Below, one piece after another: positions 1 through 8,039 of a stretch of DNA of 64,000 nt. Position numbers and translations under genes: made by a program. How positions within the stretch are numbered: position 1 is the first letter of the stretch; the number at the start of each line of letters is the position of its first letter. The notes under the pieces were generated by a model that saw only the letters and a list, made by a program, of their open reading frames with translations, was not told where the DNA came from and did no database searches. Origin of the DNA: CAITSH01 sp945892985 (GTDB lineage: Bacteria > Pseudomonadota > Gammaproteobacteria > Burkholderiales > SG8-39); NCBI GenBank assembly GCA_945892985.1, contig CAMDDU010000006.1:1-64000 (forward strand). Reading direction: 5' to 3'.

Positions 1-149
1 AGATCGCAACCTGATCGAACGCTTCTTCGCGCGCATCAAGCACTTTCGGCGTGTTGCCACGCGATACGAAAAACTCGATCCCCACTATATGGCCTTCTTG
101 CATCTGGTCTGCACCTTCGTCTGGCTCGCTTGAATGTCAACAGCCCCTA
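1..149 (+). mobile_element. Right end of an IS5-family insertion sequence, cut by the window edge
   Basis: The window opens inside a transposase reading frame that stops at 131-133. It is followed at once by TGTCAACAGCCCCTAA; its reverse complement, GGGGCTGTTGACA, resembles the terminal inverted repeat of IS427-type IS5 elements. The trailing TAA fits the short TNA target duplication of this group. The left end lies outside the window, so completeness cannot be judged. Confidence 0.65.
2..133 (+). CDS. IS5-family transposase, C-terminal fragment
   Basis: 44 codons are visible, beginning D-R-N-L-I-E-R-F-F-A-R-I-K and ending V-C-T-F-V-W-L-A before TGA. The N-L-I-E-R-F/FARIKHFRRVATRYEK block is the conserved region around the last acidic residue (E) of the DDE catalytic triad in IS5/IS427 transposases, which cut and join the element ends. 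The start and the first two catalytic aspartates lie upstream of the window. Whether the element is intact or a remnant is unknown. The family assignment is from motif recognition only. Confidence 0.75.
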   Translation, partial: DRNLIERFFARIKHFRRVATRYEKLDPHYMAFLHLVCTFVWLA

Positions 150-264
150 ACAAATTGAATATAAGAGCCTTTTATATTCAGGCACAAGCTTTGCTAACTC
201 TTCCGACAGAGGGGCCAGCAGTCGCTGGCTTTGCATTACTTCTACCGCGAAGGAGCGCAATGCT

Positions 265-666
265 ATGGCAAAGATTATTGGTGCGACGTTTCGAGCATCT
301 GTTCTGGCGCTTTTGGTTTTTACCAGCGAAGTGCCTTATTCAGACGCTGCAGGGGAATCGAATTTTGTCACCTACCCCACAGAACAAGGCGCAAAACCAT
401 TCGGGAACGCAGAGCCAAGTACCACCGCCCCTGCCAACGGCCCTGTCACCCGCCACCCGCCTAAGGAATCGCGCTCCCTAAATAATAACTTCGTCAGTTA
501 TCCGTCTGCCGCCTTGCGCACCGATGACAATCGCTTTGTCCGCTATCCGGCTGTTACTTCAAACGAAAAAAATACCGGCTTCGTAAGTTACCCGCCACCC
601 AAGCCCCCCATCCAAATGGCTGAAAAAACCAACGATGTCACGCTATACAAAAGGCGCGGGGATTGA
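265..666 (+). CDS. Small exported protein with four F-V-x-Y-P repeats, unknown function
   Basis: 133 residues. The N-terminus (MAKIIGATFRAS then a short hydrophobic run) looks like a weak signal peptide, cut perhaps near residue 28. The mature part is low-complexity, polar and proline-rich. It carries four spaced copies of an F-V-x-Y-P motif: NFVTYP, NFVSYP, RFVRYP and GFVSYP, each preceded by N/D/T/G-rich residues. An AAGGAG site sits 9 bases before the ATG. No family is recognised; it may be a cell-envelope or periplasmic protein. It lies just inside the IS end at 149, so the insertion may have displaced its original upstream neighbour. It is convincing as a gene because of the Shine-Dalgarno site and the regular repeat, but it has no functional assignment. 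Confidence 0.6.
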   Translation: MAKIIGATFRASVLALLVFTSEVPYSDAAGESNFVTYPTEQGAKPFGNAEPSTTAPANGPVTRHPPKESRSLNNNFVSYPSAALRTDDNRFVRYPAVTSNEKNTGFVSYPPPKPPIQMAEKTNDVTLYKRRGD

Positions 667-851
667 CGCGGCATTAAGAGGCCAAGACCGCTCTCCCTGT
701 GTTCGGATCAGGGCATTCTATGCACACTTCGGCCTGATTGATCTGCCGCGCGGGGTGTAAGCGCGGAGGGCGATGGACACACTTTGTTACCACCAGCCAC
801 GCGTCTGGCGGTTAGACTGTTGGCATTAGATGAACAAAGCACTCCCCTGAC

Positions 852-2450
852 GTGAAAAAACGTAGCCTCATCGGCTTGTCGCTGGCAGTTTTCGTCCTCG
901 TCGCAGCCGCGGCGGCTTGGGGCTATTTACGTACGCGTGGCCAAGCCCCGTCAGAGTTTCGTTTCGCCAAAACGGAACGCGGCCCCATCGTCGCCGCGGT
1001 GGCCGCCACCGGCACACTCAATCCGGTCACCTCCGTGCAAGTGGGCTCCCAAGTGTCGGGGCAGATAAAAGAACTGTACGTTGACTTCAATTCGGCGGTC
1101 AAAAAGGACCAGGTCATCGCACGCATCGACCCGGAGGCCTTCGAGTTGCAGGTGCGCCAGGCGACGGCAGACCTTGAGGCGGGCCGGGCCACGGTGCTGA
1201 CGCAAATGGCGGCGATTGGCGCGCAGCGCGCGGCACTGTCCAAGGAGGAGGTCAATCTTGCCGACGCCAAGCGCGACCTCGACCGCAAACTTATGTTGTT
1301 TGAAAAGAATTTCGTCTCGGCTTCCGATCGCGACAAGGCGATGACGCTGTACAACAGCGCGCAAGAGCAGGTCAAGAGCGCCCGCGCGCAGTTGGTCGTG
1401 GCCGAGGCGCAGTCCAAAAACGGCGAGGCCGTGGTCAAACAGCGCGAAGCACAACTGTCGCAGGCAAGGGTAAATCTCCACCGCACCATGATCCGCTCCC
1501 CCGTCAACGGCATTGTCATCAAGCGCAGCGTCGATGCGGGGCAAACCGTCGCCGCCAGCCTGCAGGCGCCGGAGCTGTTCATCATCGCAAAAAACCTCAC
1601 CGAGATGGAGGTGGGCGCCTCGATCGACGAAGCCGATGTGGGGCGTATCCGTGTCGGACAAAAAGCGAGCTTCACCGTCGACGCGTTCCCGGGGCGCAGC
1701 TTCGGCGGCGAGGTGAAACAGGTCCGGAAGGCGGCGCTGGTGGTTCAGAACGTGGTCACCTACACCGTGGTTGTCGGCACCTCTAACCCGGACCAGCTCT
1801 TGCTGCCTGGCATGACCGCCAACGTGCGCATCGTCACCGACGAGCGCGCCAGCGTCCTCAAGGTTCCCAACGCCGCGCTGCGCTACCGGCCGGCCGGACT
1901 GCCCGACCAGGCATCTGCAGGCGGCGTTGGCGCCGGTACGCCGGCCCCTTCCGCGCCAGGCGCAAGCCCCGCAGCCGCCACAGCTGGCCCGGGTGGCGCC
2001 GCGCAGGCGATGCGCCAGAGACTTGTCACAGAACTCAAGCTCGATGCCGACCAGCAATCAAAACTTGAAACCATATTTGCCGATTTACGCCAGAAAATGG
2101 CCGCGGCCCGGGAGCTGCCCGAAGCGGACAGATCCCGCGCCTTTGAACGCAACCGCGCCGAAGTGCGCGTACGGATCACCGAGATGCTCAAACCCGAACA
2201 AAAGCCGCGCTACGAGGAGATTGCCTCCGAACAAACCGGCCGCTCCGGTGCACGCGGCCGCGTGTTCGTGCCGGGAGCCGATGGCAAACCCAGCGCCGTC
2301 ACACTGCAACTTGGACTTTCCGACGGCAGCATGACTGAGGTGGTCAGCGGTGAAATCAAGGAGGGCGAGCAGATCATCATCGGCACGCAAACCACGGGCA
2401 CTTCGTCTTCGTCGTCGACTGCGCCGCGCGGGCCGCGCATGATGTTCTAG
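852..2450 (+). CDS. macA: MacA-type periplasmic adaptor of an ABC efflux pump, with helical insert
   Basis: 532 residues with a GTG start; no in-frame ATG lies just upstream. The order is an N-terminal membrane anchor (residues 8-25), a lipoyl/barrel-sandwich half (VGSQVSGQIKELYVDFNS, ~60-78), a long coiled-coil hairpin (~95-205), the second lipoyl half (IRSPVNGIVIKRSVDAGQTV) and a beta-barrel to ~345. A Gly/Ala/Pro-rich linker follows, then an unusual ~70-residue charged helical segment (LKLDADQQSKLETIFADLRQ... ITEMLKPEQKPRYEEI), and finally the membrane-proximal domain. MacA bridges the MacB permease to an outer-membrane TolC channel. No tolC lies in the window. The helical segment resembles the LTxxQ helices of Spy/CpxP proteins and makes the protein ~150 residues longer than classical MacA. 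An ATPase and a permease follow on the same strand. Confidence 0.88.
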   Translation: MKKRSLIGLSLAVFVLVAAAAAWGYLRTRGQAPSEFRFAKTERGPIVAAVAATGTLNPVTSVQVGSQVSGQIKELYVDFNSAVKKDQVIARIDPEAFELQVRQATADLEAGRATVLTQMAAIGAQRAALSKEEVNLADAKRDLDRKLMLFEKNFVSASDRDKAMTLYNSAQEQVKSARAQLVVAEAQSKNGEAVVKQREAQLSQARVNLHRTMIRSPVNGIVIKRSVDAGQTVAASLQAPELFIIAKNLTEMEVGASIDEADVGRIRVGQKASFTVDAFPGRSFGGEVKQVRKAALVVQNVVTYTVVVGTSNPDQLLLPGMTANVRIVTDERASVLKVPNAALRYRPAGLPDQASAGGVGAGTPAPSAPGASPAAATAGPGGAAQAMRQRLVTELKLDADQQSKLETIFADLRQKMAAARELPEADRSRAFERNRAEVRVRITEMLKPEQKPRYEEIASEQTGRSGARGRVFVPGADGKPSAVTLQLGLSDGSMTEVVSGEIKEGEQIIIGTQTTGTSSSSSTAPRGPRMMF

Positions 2451-2472
2451 CCGTGAACACCCCCATGCCATC

Positions 2473-2506
2473 GCCTGGAAACGCCCGTCTGGCGCGGGTT
2501 TCAGGC
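2473..2506. repeat. REP-like palindrome between macA and the ABC ATPase gene
   Basis: The imperfect palindrome GCCTGGAAACGCCCG...CGCGGGTTTCAGGC sits in the 101-base gap after macA. Its arms (GCCTG-AAAC-CCGCGCC) match palindromes at 36576-36610, 44730-44793 and 47443-47473, so it looks like one copy of a dispersed REP-type family. Confidence 0.5.
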
Positions 2507-2551
2507 CAATCGCAACGCACGCATGCGGGAAAATGACCTTGCTCGAGCCCC

Positions 2552-3298
2552 ATGCCTGAACCGCTCATTCGCACCGTCGCACTGACCAAGGAATACCGGG
2601 TCGGGGACCAGACCGTCGCCGCCTTGCGCGGCGTCTCGGTGGACATCGCCGTTAGCGATTTTGTCGCGGTGATGGGCCCTTCGGGCTCGGGAAAATCCAC
2701 CTTCATGAACCTGCTCGGCTGCCTTGACCTGCCAAGCTCGGGCGAATATTTCCTCGCCGGCGAAAAAGTTTCAGGCCTTGGCAACGATGCGCTGGCGGCG
2801 ATTCGCAACCAACGCATCGGCTTTGTCTTTCAACAGTTCAACCTGCTGCCACGCACCTCCGCGCAGGACAATGTCGAGTTGCCTCTTCTTTACGGCGGCG
2901 TGCCGGCCACCGAACGTCATGAGCGCGCGATCCGCCGGCTGAGTGAAGTGGGCCTTGCCGATCGCATGCACCATCATCCGGCGCAACTGTCAGGCGGGCA
3001 GCAACAACGCGTGGCGATCGCGCGCGCACTGGTCAATAACCCGGTGCTGATCCTCGCCGACGAACCCACCGGCGCCCTCGACACCCAGACCAGCTTGGAG
3101 GTCATGGCACTGCTGCAGCAACTCAATCGTGACGGCATGACAGTAGTACTTGTGACGCACGAACAGGACATGGCGGCGTTCGCGCGCCGCGTTATCCTTT
3201 TTCGCGACGGACGGGTGGTCGAAGATCGCGAGCAATTCCCCAAAAACGCGCTGGTGCTGCTGCATGAAGCGCGCCCCGCAACAATGGACGCGGCCTGA
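2552..3298 (+). CDS. macB: MacB-type ABC transporter ATP-binding protein
   Basis: 248 residues, a complete ABC ATPase of the LolD/MacB class. It shows Walker A GPSGSGKST (~46-54), the Q-loop in FVFQQFNLLPR, signature LSGGQQQR, Walker B VLILADEPTG and the H-loop THEQD. It would energise export by the permease encoded immediately downstream, whose ATG touches this gene's TGA (TGAATG). In E. coli MacB the ATPase and permease are fused; here they are separate, as is common in betaproteobacteria. The likely cargo (macrolide, siderophore, lipopeptide or heme-like) cannot be told from sequence. Confidence 0.9.
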   Translation: MPEPLIRTVALTKEYRVGDQTVAALRGVSVDIAVSDFVAVMGPSGSGKSTFMNLLGCLDLPSSGEYFLAGEKVSGLGNDALAAIRNQRIGFVFQQFNLLPRTSAQDNVELPLLYGGVPATERHERAIRRLSEVGLADRMHHHPAQLSGGQQQRVAIARALVNNPVLILADEPTGALDTQTSLEVMALLQQLNRDGMTVVLVTHEQDMAAFARRVILFRDGRVVEDREQFPKNALVLLHEARPATMDAA

Positions 3299-4531
3299 AT
3301 GGACATCGCCGCCACCCTGCGTATCGCGCTGCGCGCCCTGCGGGTGAACAAGCTGCGCTCCGGCCTGACCATGCTCGGCATCATCATCGGCGTCGGGGCG
3401 GTCATCACCATGATCGCCGTCGGCGGTGGCGCCCAGGCACGGGTCGAGGAGCAGATCCGCAGCCTCGGTTCGAACCTGATGATTGTCATTCCCGGCTCAA
3501 CCACCGCCGGCGGCGTCCGCTTGGGCGCAGGCGCGGCGCAGGGTCTGACCGAAGATGACGCCTGGGCGATGATGCGAGAGATTCCATCAATCCAGGCGGC
3601 GGCACCATCGCAACGCGGAACCGGCCAGATGATTGCCGGCAACAACAACTGGTCGACCAGCATCCAGGGCGTGACGCCGGAATATTTCGAGGCGCGCGAT
3701 TGGCCCATCGTTTCCGGACGCGGCTTTGAGCCGGCCGAACTCGCCGGTGCGGGCAAGGTCGCCATCATCGGCTTGTCCACCGCAAAGCAGCTGTTCGGTG
3801 ATGCCGATCCGGTCGACCAGCAGGTGCGCATCCGCAGCGTGCCCTTTACCATCATCGGCGTGCTCGACCGCAAGGGGCAAAGCATGATCGGGCAGGATCA
3901 GGATGACGTGGTCATGGTGCCGCTTTCCACCGCCCGCAACCGCCTGTTCGGTGCGCCGCAGGGTAAGCTGCGCCGCGTCGGGCTGGTGACGGTAAAGGTT
4001 CGCGACGGCCAGGACATGAAACAGGCCGAAGAACGCATTCGCGAATTATTAAGGCAGCGGCACAAACTGCAAGCCGGTGCGGACGATGACTTCACCATCC
4101 GCAACCTGACCGAAATTCTCCAGGCGCAGGAGGCGTCCAGCAAAATCCTCACCATACTGCTCGCGGCAGTCGCTTCGGTTTCCCTGCTGGTGGGCGGCAT
4201 CGGCATCATGAACATCATGCTGGTATCGGTCACGGAGCGGACACGCGAAATCGGACTGCGCATGGCCGTCGGCGCGCGCGGGCGTGACATCCTCACCCAG
4301 TTTCTGGTCGAAGCGGTGACCCTCGCCCTGATAGGAGGACTGCTTGGCACCCTCGCCGGCATTGTCGGTTCGATCGCCGTGGGCCAACTGGCCGGATGGC
4401 GCACCGAAATGCAGGCTGAATCGATCTTCCTGGCAGTGGGATTTTCTGCGGCGATCGGCGTCTTTTTCGGTTTTTATCCGGCACGCAAAGCGGCGCGCCT
4501 TTCTCCCATGGAAGCGCTGCGCTACGAGTAG
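3299..4531 (+). CDS. MacB-type ABC transporter permease (FtsX-like)
   Basis: 410 residues. There is one N-terminal transmembrane helix (LTMLGIIIGVGAVITMIAVG, ~24-43). A large periplasmic MacB_PCD domain (~45-270) follows, then three C-terminal helices in the FtsX-like domain starting at ILTILLAAVASVSLLVGGIG. The conserved TERTREIGLRMAVGAR coupling motif and the terminal PARKAARLSPMEALRYE are both present, so the protein is full length. It is co-transcribed and translationally abutted with the ATPase gene. Together with MacA it would make a tripartite efflux pump requiring a TolC-like outer-membrane partner encoded elsewhere. Confidence 0.9.
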   Translation: MDIAATLRIALRALRVNKLRSGLTMLGIIIGVGAVITMIAVGGGAQARVEEQIRSLGSNLMIVIPGSTTAGGVRLGAGAAQGLTEDDAWAMMREIPSIQAAAPSQRGTGQMIAGNNNWSTSIQGVTPEYFEARDWPIVSGRGFEPAELAGAGKVAIIGLSTAKQLFGDADPVDQQVRIRSVPFTIIGVLDRKGQSMIGQDQDDVVMVPLSTARNRLFGAPQGKLRRVGLVTVKVRDGQDMKQAEERIRELLRQRHKLQAGADDDFTIRNLTEILQAQEASSKILTILLAAVASVSLLVGGIGIMNIMLVSVTERTREIGLRMAVGARGRDILTQFLVEAVTLALIGGLLGTLAGIVGSIAVGQLAGWRTEMQAESIFLAVGFSAAIGVFFGFYPARKAARLSPMEALRYE

Positions 4532-4580
4532 TCCTGCGATCTCACAGGCCTGCCACAGCGTCACGCCGGACAAATCGCGC

Positions 4581-6368
4581 TCAAAGCGCGGAGAAAAATC
4601 GCTTTAACAGCGCTGGATCCAGTTCCACATCGCACTGGTCAAGCTGCGCGTTTGATTCAAACAACGGCCGTCCCTGCAGGTAACAAAAGCGATGCCCTAA
4701 CTGGGCCGATACCAACCACGCCCTGGAGTTTTGCAAGCCATCTGTTGCGATGACCCCGACCCGCGCGCCTTGGCGCACGATAAACAAATCGGCCATCGTG
4801 TCATCATCGAGGCCGACGATCACATCAGCCTGCTCGAACAAGGCAAGACGCTCCCGCCACAGCATGCCCGCCGCGTCCACCAGTTCAAAGCCATTCGCCT
4901 CCAGGAGCGGCTTGAGCGCCTCCTCATTGGCAATATGCCGGGATGTGCAGGCCCGCCGCGACAGGAACAATTTGCGCCCCGGGCCTGCCGCCGGGTCCTT
5001 GCTGGCGAATTTCCTGCGCAAAAACTGCACCGCCACGGGCGAGACGTTGTGCGCGAGAGCAAGTAGTGACGACACCGCAAGCGTATCCACCCGCAGGCTT
5101 TTTCCCGGCGCGATGTTGATCAACTGCGGCTTTCCACCATAAGCCTCACCCAACATCTCGAGCTCTTCCGCCCCCAACTCAGCAGCCACCACCAGGGGCA
5201 TGCCGCGCAACTGCGCATCCTGCTCGACAAACCAAAGCCGGGCCAGCGTTTCGTAAAGCCAGCCATACCGATCCCCGCCCGCCCCCAGTAAAAATGCACT
5301 TGCGGCATGATCGCCTGGCTCGCCCTCAAGCTCGAGCAGCATGCGCCCGTCATCCGCATTGAATCGCACCGGACCATCGCGATAAGGATAGTGAAGGTAC
5401 TGGCTTACAACACCCTCCAAAATGAGCTCGCGGCGCCCGGTCAGCACGGCAAAACCCGGACGCAAAACCTCGGCATCGTGCACCGCGGCCAGGTAGGCGA
5501 AAGGCACCACCGCTTTCCCCTTGCGCCAAGCGCTGGCGAAGGCCTCCGGCAGGGTCGGCGGCCTTATATCAAAGGGCTGCACCTGCACGTCACCCAGGCG
5601 TGTGAGCGCCACCTCGTGGGCTGCGCACCAGCGCGGCAGGGAGGTCCCCCTCACGCATAGAAGCCGTGTGCTTCCCGGTTGCGCTAAGCGGTAGGCGTCT
5701 GTCGCCTGCACCTCCCATGCCATTTCGAACCAAAGCTTGGTCAGTTCAAGCGCCGCTCCCTCATGCCCCTGAGCAAGCGCGCACTCGTGCGAAGCGATTG
5801 CGGCACGCGTGTCGCCGCATGCGGAGAGCGCCATACCAAGCATGTAGTGCGCCCCGGCCATATCCGGCCTGAGCGCCACCACGCTTTTCAGGCATTCTGC
5901 CGCCTCCGCATCGCGCTCCTCCTCCAGATAGAGATGGGCGAGCTCCAGGTGCGCCTTGAAGAGATCCGGAAACAACATGACAGCCTGCAACAGGAAGTGC
6001 TCCGACTGCCGCAACAAACCGCGGGTCCGCATCAGCACACCAAGGTTAAGGTGCACAACCGGCAGCATCGGATTCAATTCCATCGCGCGTTTAAAGTGGG
6101 TGAACGCCTTGTCCAGATCACCCTGCCTGCGAAACACCTCCCCCAGATTGCTTTGCATGAAGGCATCGTCTTGCTGCAACGCGAGCGCACGACCGATTAG
6201 CGTCACGGCCTCGGCATAACACCCCCGCTGCATTTCCATCAGGCCATATTGGTGAAGTGCGGAAATATTCCCCGGATCGGAGACGAGCAGAGCGCGATAG
6301 ATCGCCTCGGCCTCGGCCAGCCGGCCGGCGCGCTGATGATCGAGCGCATGCCCGAGTTCAGCGTCCAT
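4581..6368 (-). CDS. TPR protein with C-terminal GT61/DUF563-like glycosyltransferase domain
   Basis: 595 residues from the chosen ATG (MDAELGHALDHQ), which has GGAGG nine bases upstream; the frame stays open to an ATG at 6437, but without a good ribosome site. Residues ~1-200 are tandem TPRs (ALHQYGLMEMQRG, FMQSNLGEVFRRQGDLDKA, PVVHLNLGVLMRTRG). The C-terminal ~330 residues end with the GT61-type pattern FLSRR...NEEALKPLLEANGFELVDA...ALFEQADVIVGL. At the position where this family normally has G-x-H-G-A, the sequence reads LDDDTMADLF, so the expected acceptor/donor loop is altered. Last gene of the minus-strand TPR-glycosyltransferase run that starts at 11606. A surface sugar transfer role is inferred; activity is uncertain given the changed motif. 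Confidence 0.68.
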   Translation of the reverse strand: MDAELGHALDHQRAGRLAEAEAIYRALLVSDPGNISALHQYGLMEMQRGCYAEAVTLIGRALALQQDDAFMQSNLGEVFRRQGDLDKAFTHFKRAMELNPMLPVVHLNLGVLMRTRGLLRQSEHFLLQAVMLFPDLFKAHLELAHLYLEEERDAEAAECLKSVVALRPDMAGAHYMLGMALSACGDTRAAIASHECALAQGHEGAALELTKLWFEMAWEVQATDAYRLAQPGSTRLLCVRGTSLPRWCAAHEVALTRLGDVQVQPFDIRPPTLPEAFASAWRKGKAVVPFAYLAAVHDAEVLRPGFAVLTGRRELILEGVVSQYLHYPYRDGPVRFNADDGRMLLELEGEPGDHAASAFLLGAGGDRYGWLYETLARLWFVEQDAQLRGMPLVVAAELGAEELEMLGEAYGGKPQLINIAPGKSLRVDTLAVSSLLALAHNVSPVAVQFLRRKFASKDPAAGPGRKLFLSRRACTSRHIANEEALKPLLEANGFELVDAAGMLWRERLALFEQADVIVGLDDDTMADLFIVRQGARVGVIATDGLQNSRAWLVSAQLGHRFCYLQGRPLFESNAQLDQCDVELDPALLKRFFSAL

Positions 6369-6449
6369 TGATCCCGCCCTCCGAAGCGTCTGCACCGCGA
6401 AAATTTCTTTTCCGGCAGGCATCCCCGGCCAAATCATCCAGGCACACTC

Positions 6450-8039
6450 TCACGTACACTCCCCCCGCCAAATCTCGATAACGGCGTCCTCAAACCTGCG
6501 CGCAAAGGCGGCGACATCACACAGCTCTGAACGCAAAAGGCGCTGGCGCATTGCGCCTCTCAACGCCGCCAGTTCCTGCCGATCCTGCGCCATCCTGGCG
6601 GCGATGTCGACGTAGTCCGCGACGCTTGAGGCCACCCAATCAGCGAGACCCGCCCCGGTGAGCAGGCTTGCGCCGGAACGGGCGAAACCATGTGAACCGG
6701 CCAGCGTCACAACCGGAACCCCCATCCAGAGGCAATCACAGGTCGTCGCTCCGCCGTTGTAGGGGAAAGGATCGAGCGCCACATCGGTCGTCGCAACCAG
6801 CTCGAGAAAACGCTGCTTTGGCAGGCGCGGGTAAAAATAAAGACGCGCCGTTTCGACACCATTTTTTCGCAACGATGCGGCAATTCGCTCGCGCCCGCAA
6901 TCCTCGGCGATGCCGGCGATGATCAGTTTGCTGGTGGGAACCCGCAACAGCAGTTGTGCCCACACAGACAACACCGCGTCATTGATTTTGGCAGGGTGGT
7001 TGAATGATCCAAACGTGATCCGCGCATCCGGCGTGCGCACGGCCAGTTCGGGCGCATCTTTGGGTGGCTCGAAGGCCCACATCAGACCCGCCAGGCGCAC
7101 CACCCGCTCGGCGTGCACCGCATCGCTGAGACCGACCGGATCCGCCGCCGCATCGCTGATGCGAAAGTCAACCGCCGCCAAGCCGGTGCTCTTGAGATAA
7201 CCCAGCCAGCTCAATTGCACAGCCGCCGGTTTGCGCGCCAGTACCAACAAGCGGTTGTCGCGCGTATGCCCGGAAAGATCAACAAGGACATCCGTGCCAT
7301 GCTCATATATGCGCTGCGCAACCGACGCATCATCGACGCCATGCACGTCATGCCAGTGCTGCGCCAGCCTCTGCAACCTGACGGTGGCGGCATCACGAAC
7401 CGGCGAGCTTGAATAGCAGGACACCTCGAATTTCACGCGACTGTGATTGGCAAGCAAAGGCTCGAGAAAAGCCAATGTTGCATGATCGCGAAAATCCCCC
7501 GACAGATAAGCGATCCTCAGCGGCCGGTCATGGCCTTGCGCGCGTTTTCTGGACAGGCGCACAAGCGGATCCGCATGACGGCGCGCCCATTCGCGATGGG
7601 CAAGAAACAAGTCGACAGGCGTGACGTCAGGCAGCGCGTTCATGGCAAACAACGCGTGCTGGCCGGCATCACGGTGATCCGGATTGCGCTCGAGCACATT
7701 TTTGAAACATTCCAGCGCCGCCCTCGCGTCACCCAGCTCATACAGGCACACACCGAGTTGAACCCGAACATCCGCCAGGCCCGGGTCACGGGCGAGCGCC
7801 GTGCGGTAATGCGCGGCGGCGCGGGAGTAATCCCCGGCGTGCTCCCTCAGCACATGCGCCAGGTTCACCATCGCCGCGAGATGCCGGTCATCACAACTTA
7901 GCGCAGACTCAAACGCCGCCCGCGCCGCGCCGAAATCACTTTCAGCCACAGACTCCAGCCCGCGCGCCACCCATTGCTCGGCAAACAGCCTTTCCGTGCG
8001 ACGGCCAAAGGAAAAGCCGGACAGCAGCTTAGACAGCAT
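6450..8039 (-). CDS. TPR plus SPINDLY/OGT-like (GT41) glycosyltransferase, copy 1
   Basis: 529 residues. The N-terminal ~140 residues hold TPRs (HLAAMVNLAHVLREHAGDYSRAA, ADVRVQLGVCLYELGDARAA). The GT41 core has LRIAYLSGDFRDHATLAF, the lysine-bearing ITFGSFNHPAKIND and the donor-site block DPFPYNGGATTCDCLWMGVP. The lysine in N-x-x-x-K-I corresponds to the UDP-contacting Lys842 of human OGT. The catalytic H-P-T-x-H-L of animal OGT is only partly kept (DHATLAF). GT41 enzymes transfer GlcNAc or other sugars to Ser/Thr or, for HMW1C types, Asn of proteins. Its first 11 bases overlap the end of the upstream paralogue (8029), so the two are probably translationally coupled. Confidence 0.85.
   Translation of the reverse strand: MLSKLLSGFSFGRRTERLFAEQWVARGLESVAESDFGAARAAFESALSCDDRHLAAMVNLAHVLREHAGDYSRAAAHYRTALARDPGLADVRVQLGVCLYELGDARAALECFKNVLERNPDHRDAGQHALFAMNALPDVTPVDLFLAHREWARRHADPLVRLSRKRAQGHDRPLRIAYLSGDFRDHATLAFLEPLLANHSRVKFEVSCYSSSPVRDAATVRLQRLAQHWHDVHGVDDASVAQRIYEHGTDVLVDLSGHTRDNRLLVLARKPAAVQLSWLGYLKSTGLAAVDFRISDAAADPVGLSDAVHAERVVRLAGLMWAFEPPKDAPELAVRTPDARITFGSFNHPAKINDAVLSVWAQLLLRVPTSKLIIAGIAEDCGRERIAASLRKNGVETARLYFYPRLPKQRFLELVATTDVALDPFPYNGGATTCDCLWMGVPVVTLAGSHGFARSGASLLTGAGLADWVASSVADYVDIAARMAQDRQELAALRGAMRQRLLRSELCDVAAFARRFEDAVIEIWRGECT

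Noticed and set aside
134..481. 115-codon open frame starting at the transposase stop
   Set aside because: It begins in the IS terminal repeat and runs out of frame across the F-V-x-Y-P gene; composition and content show no protein features.
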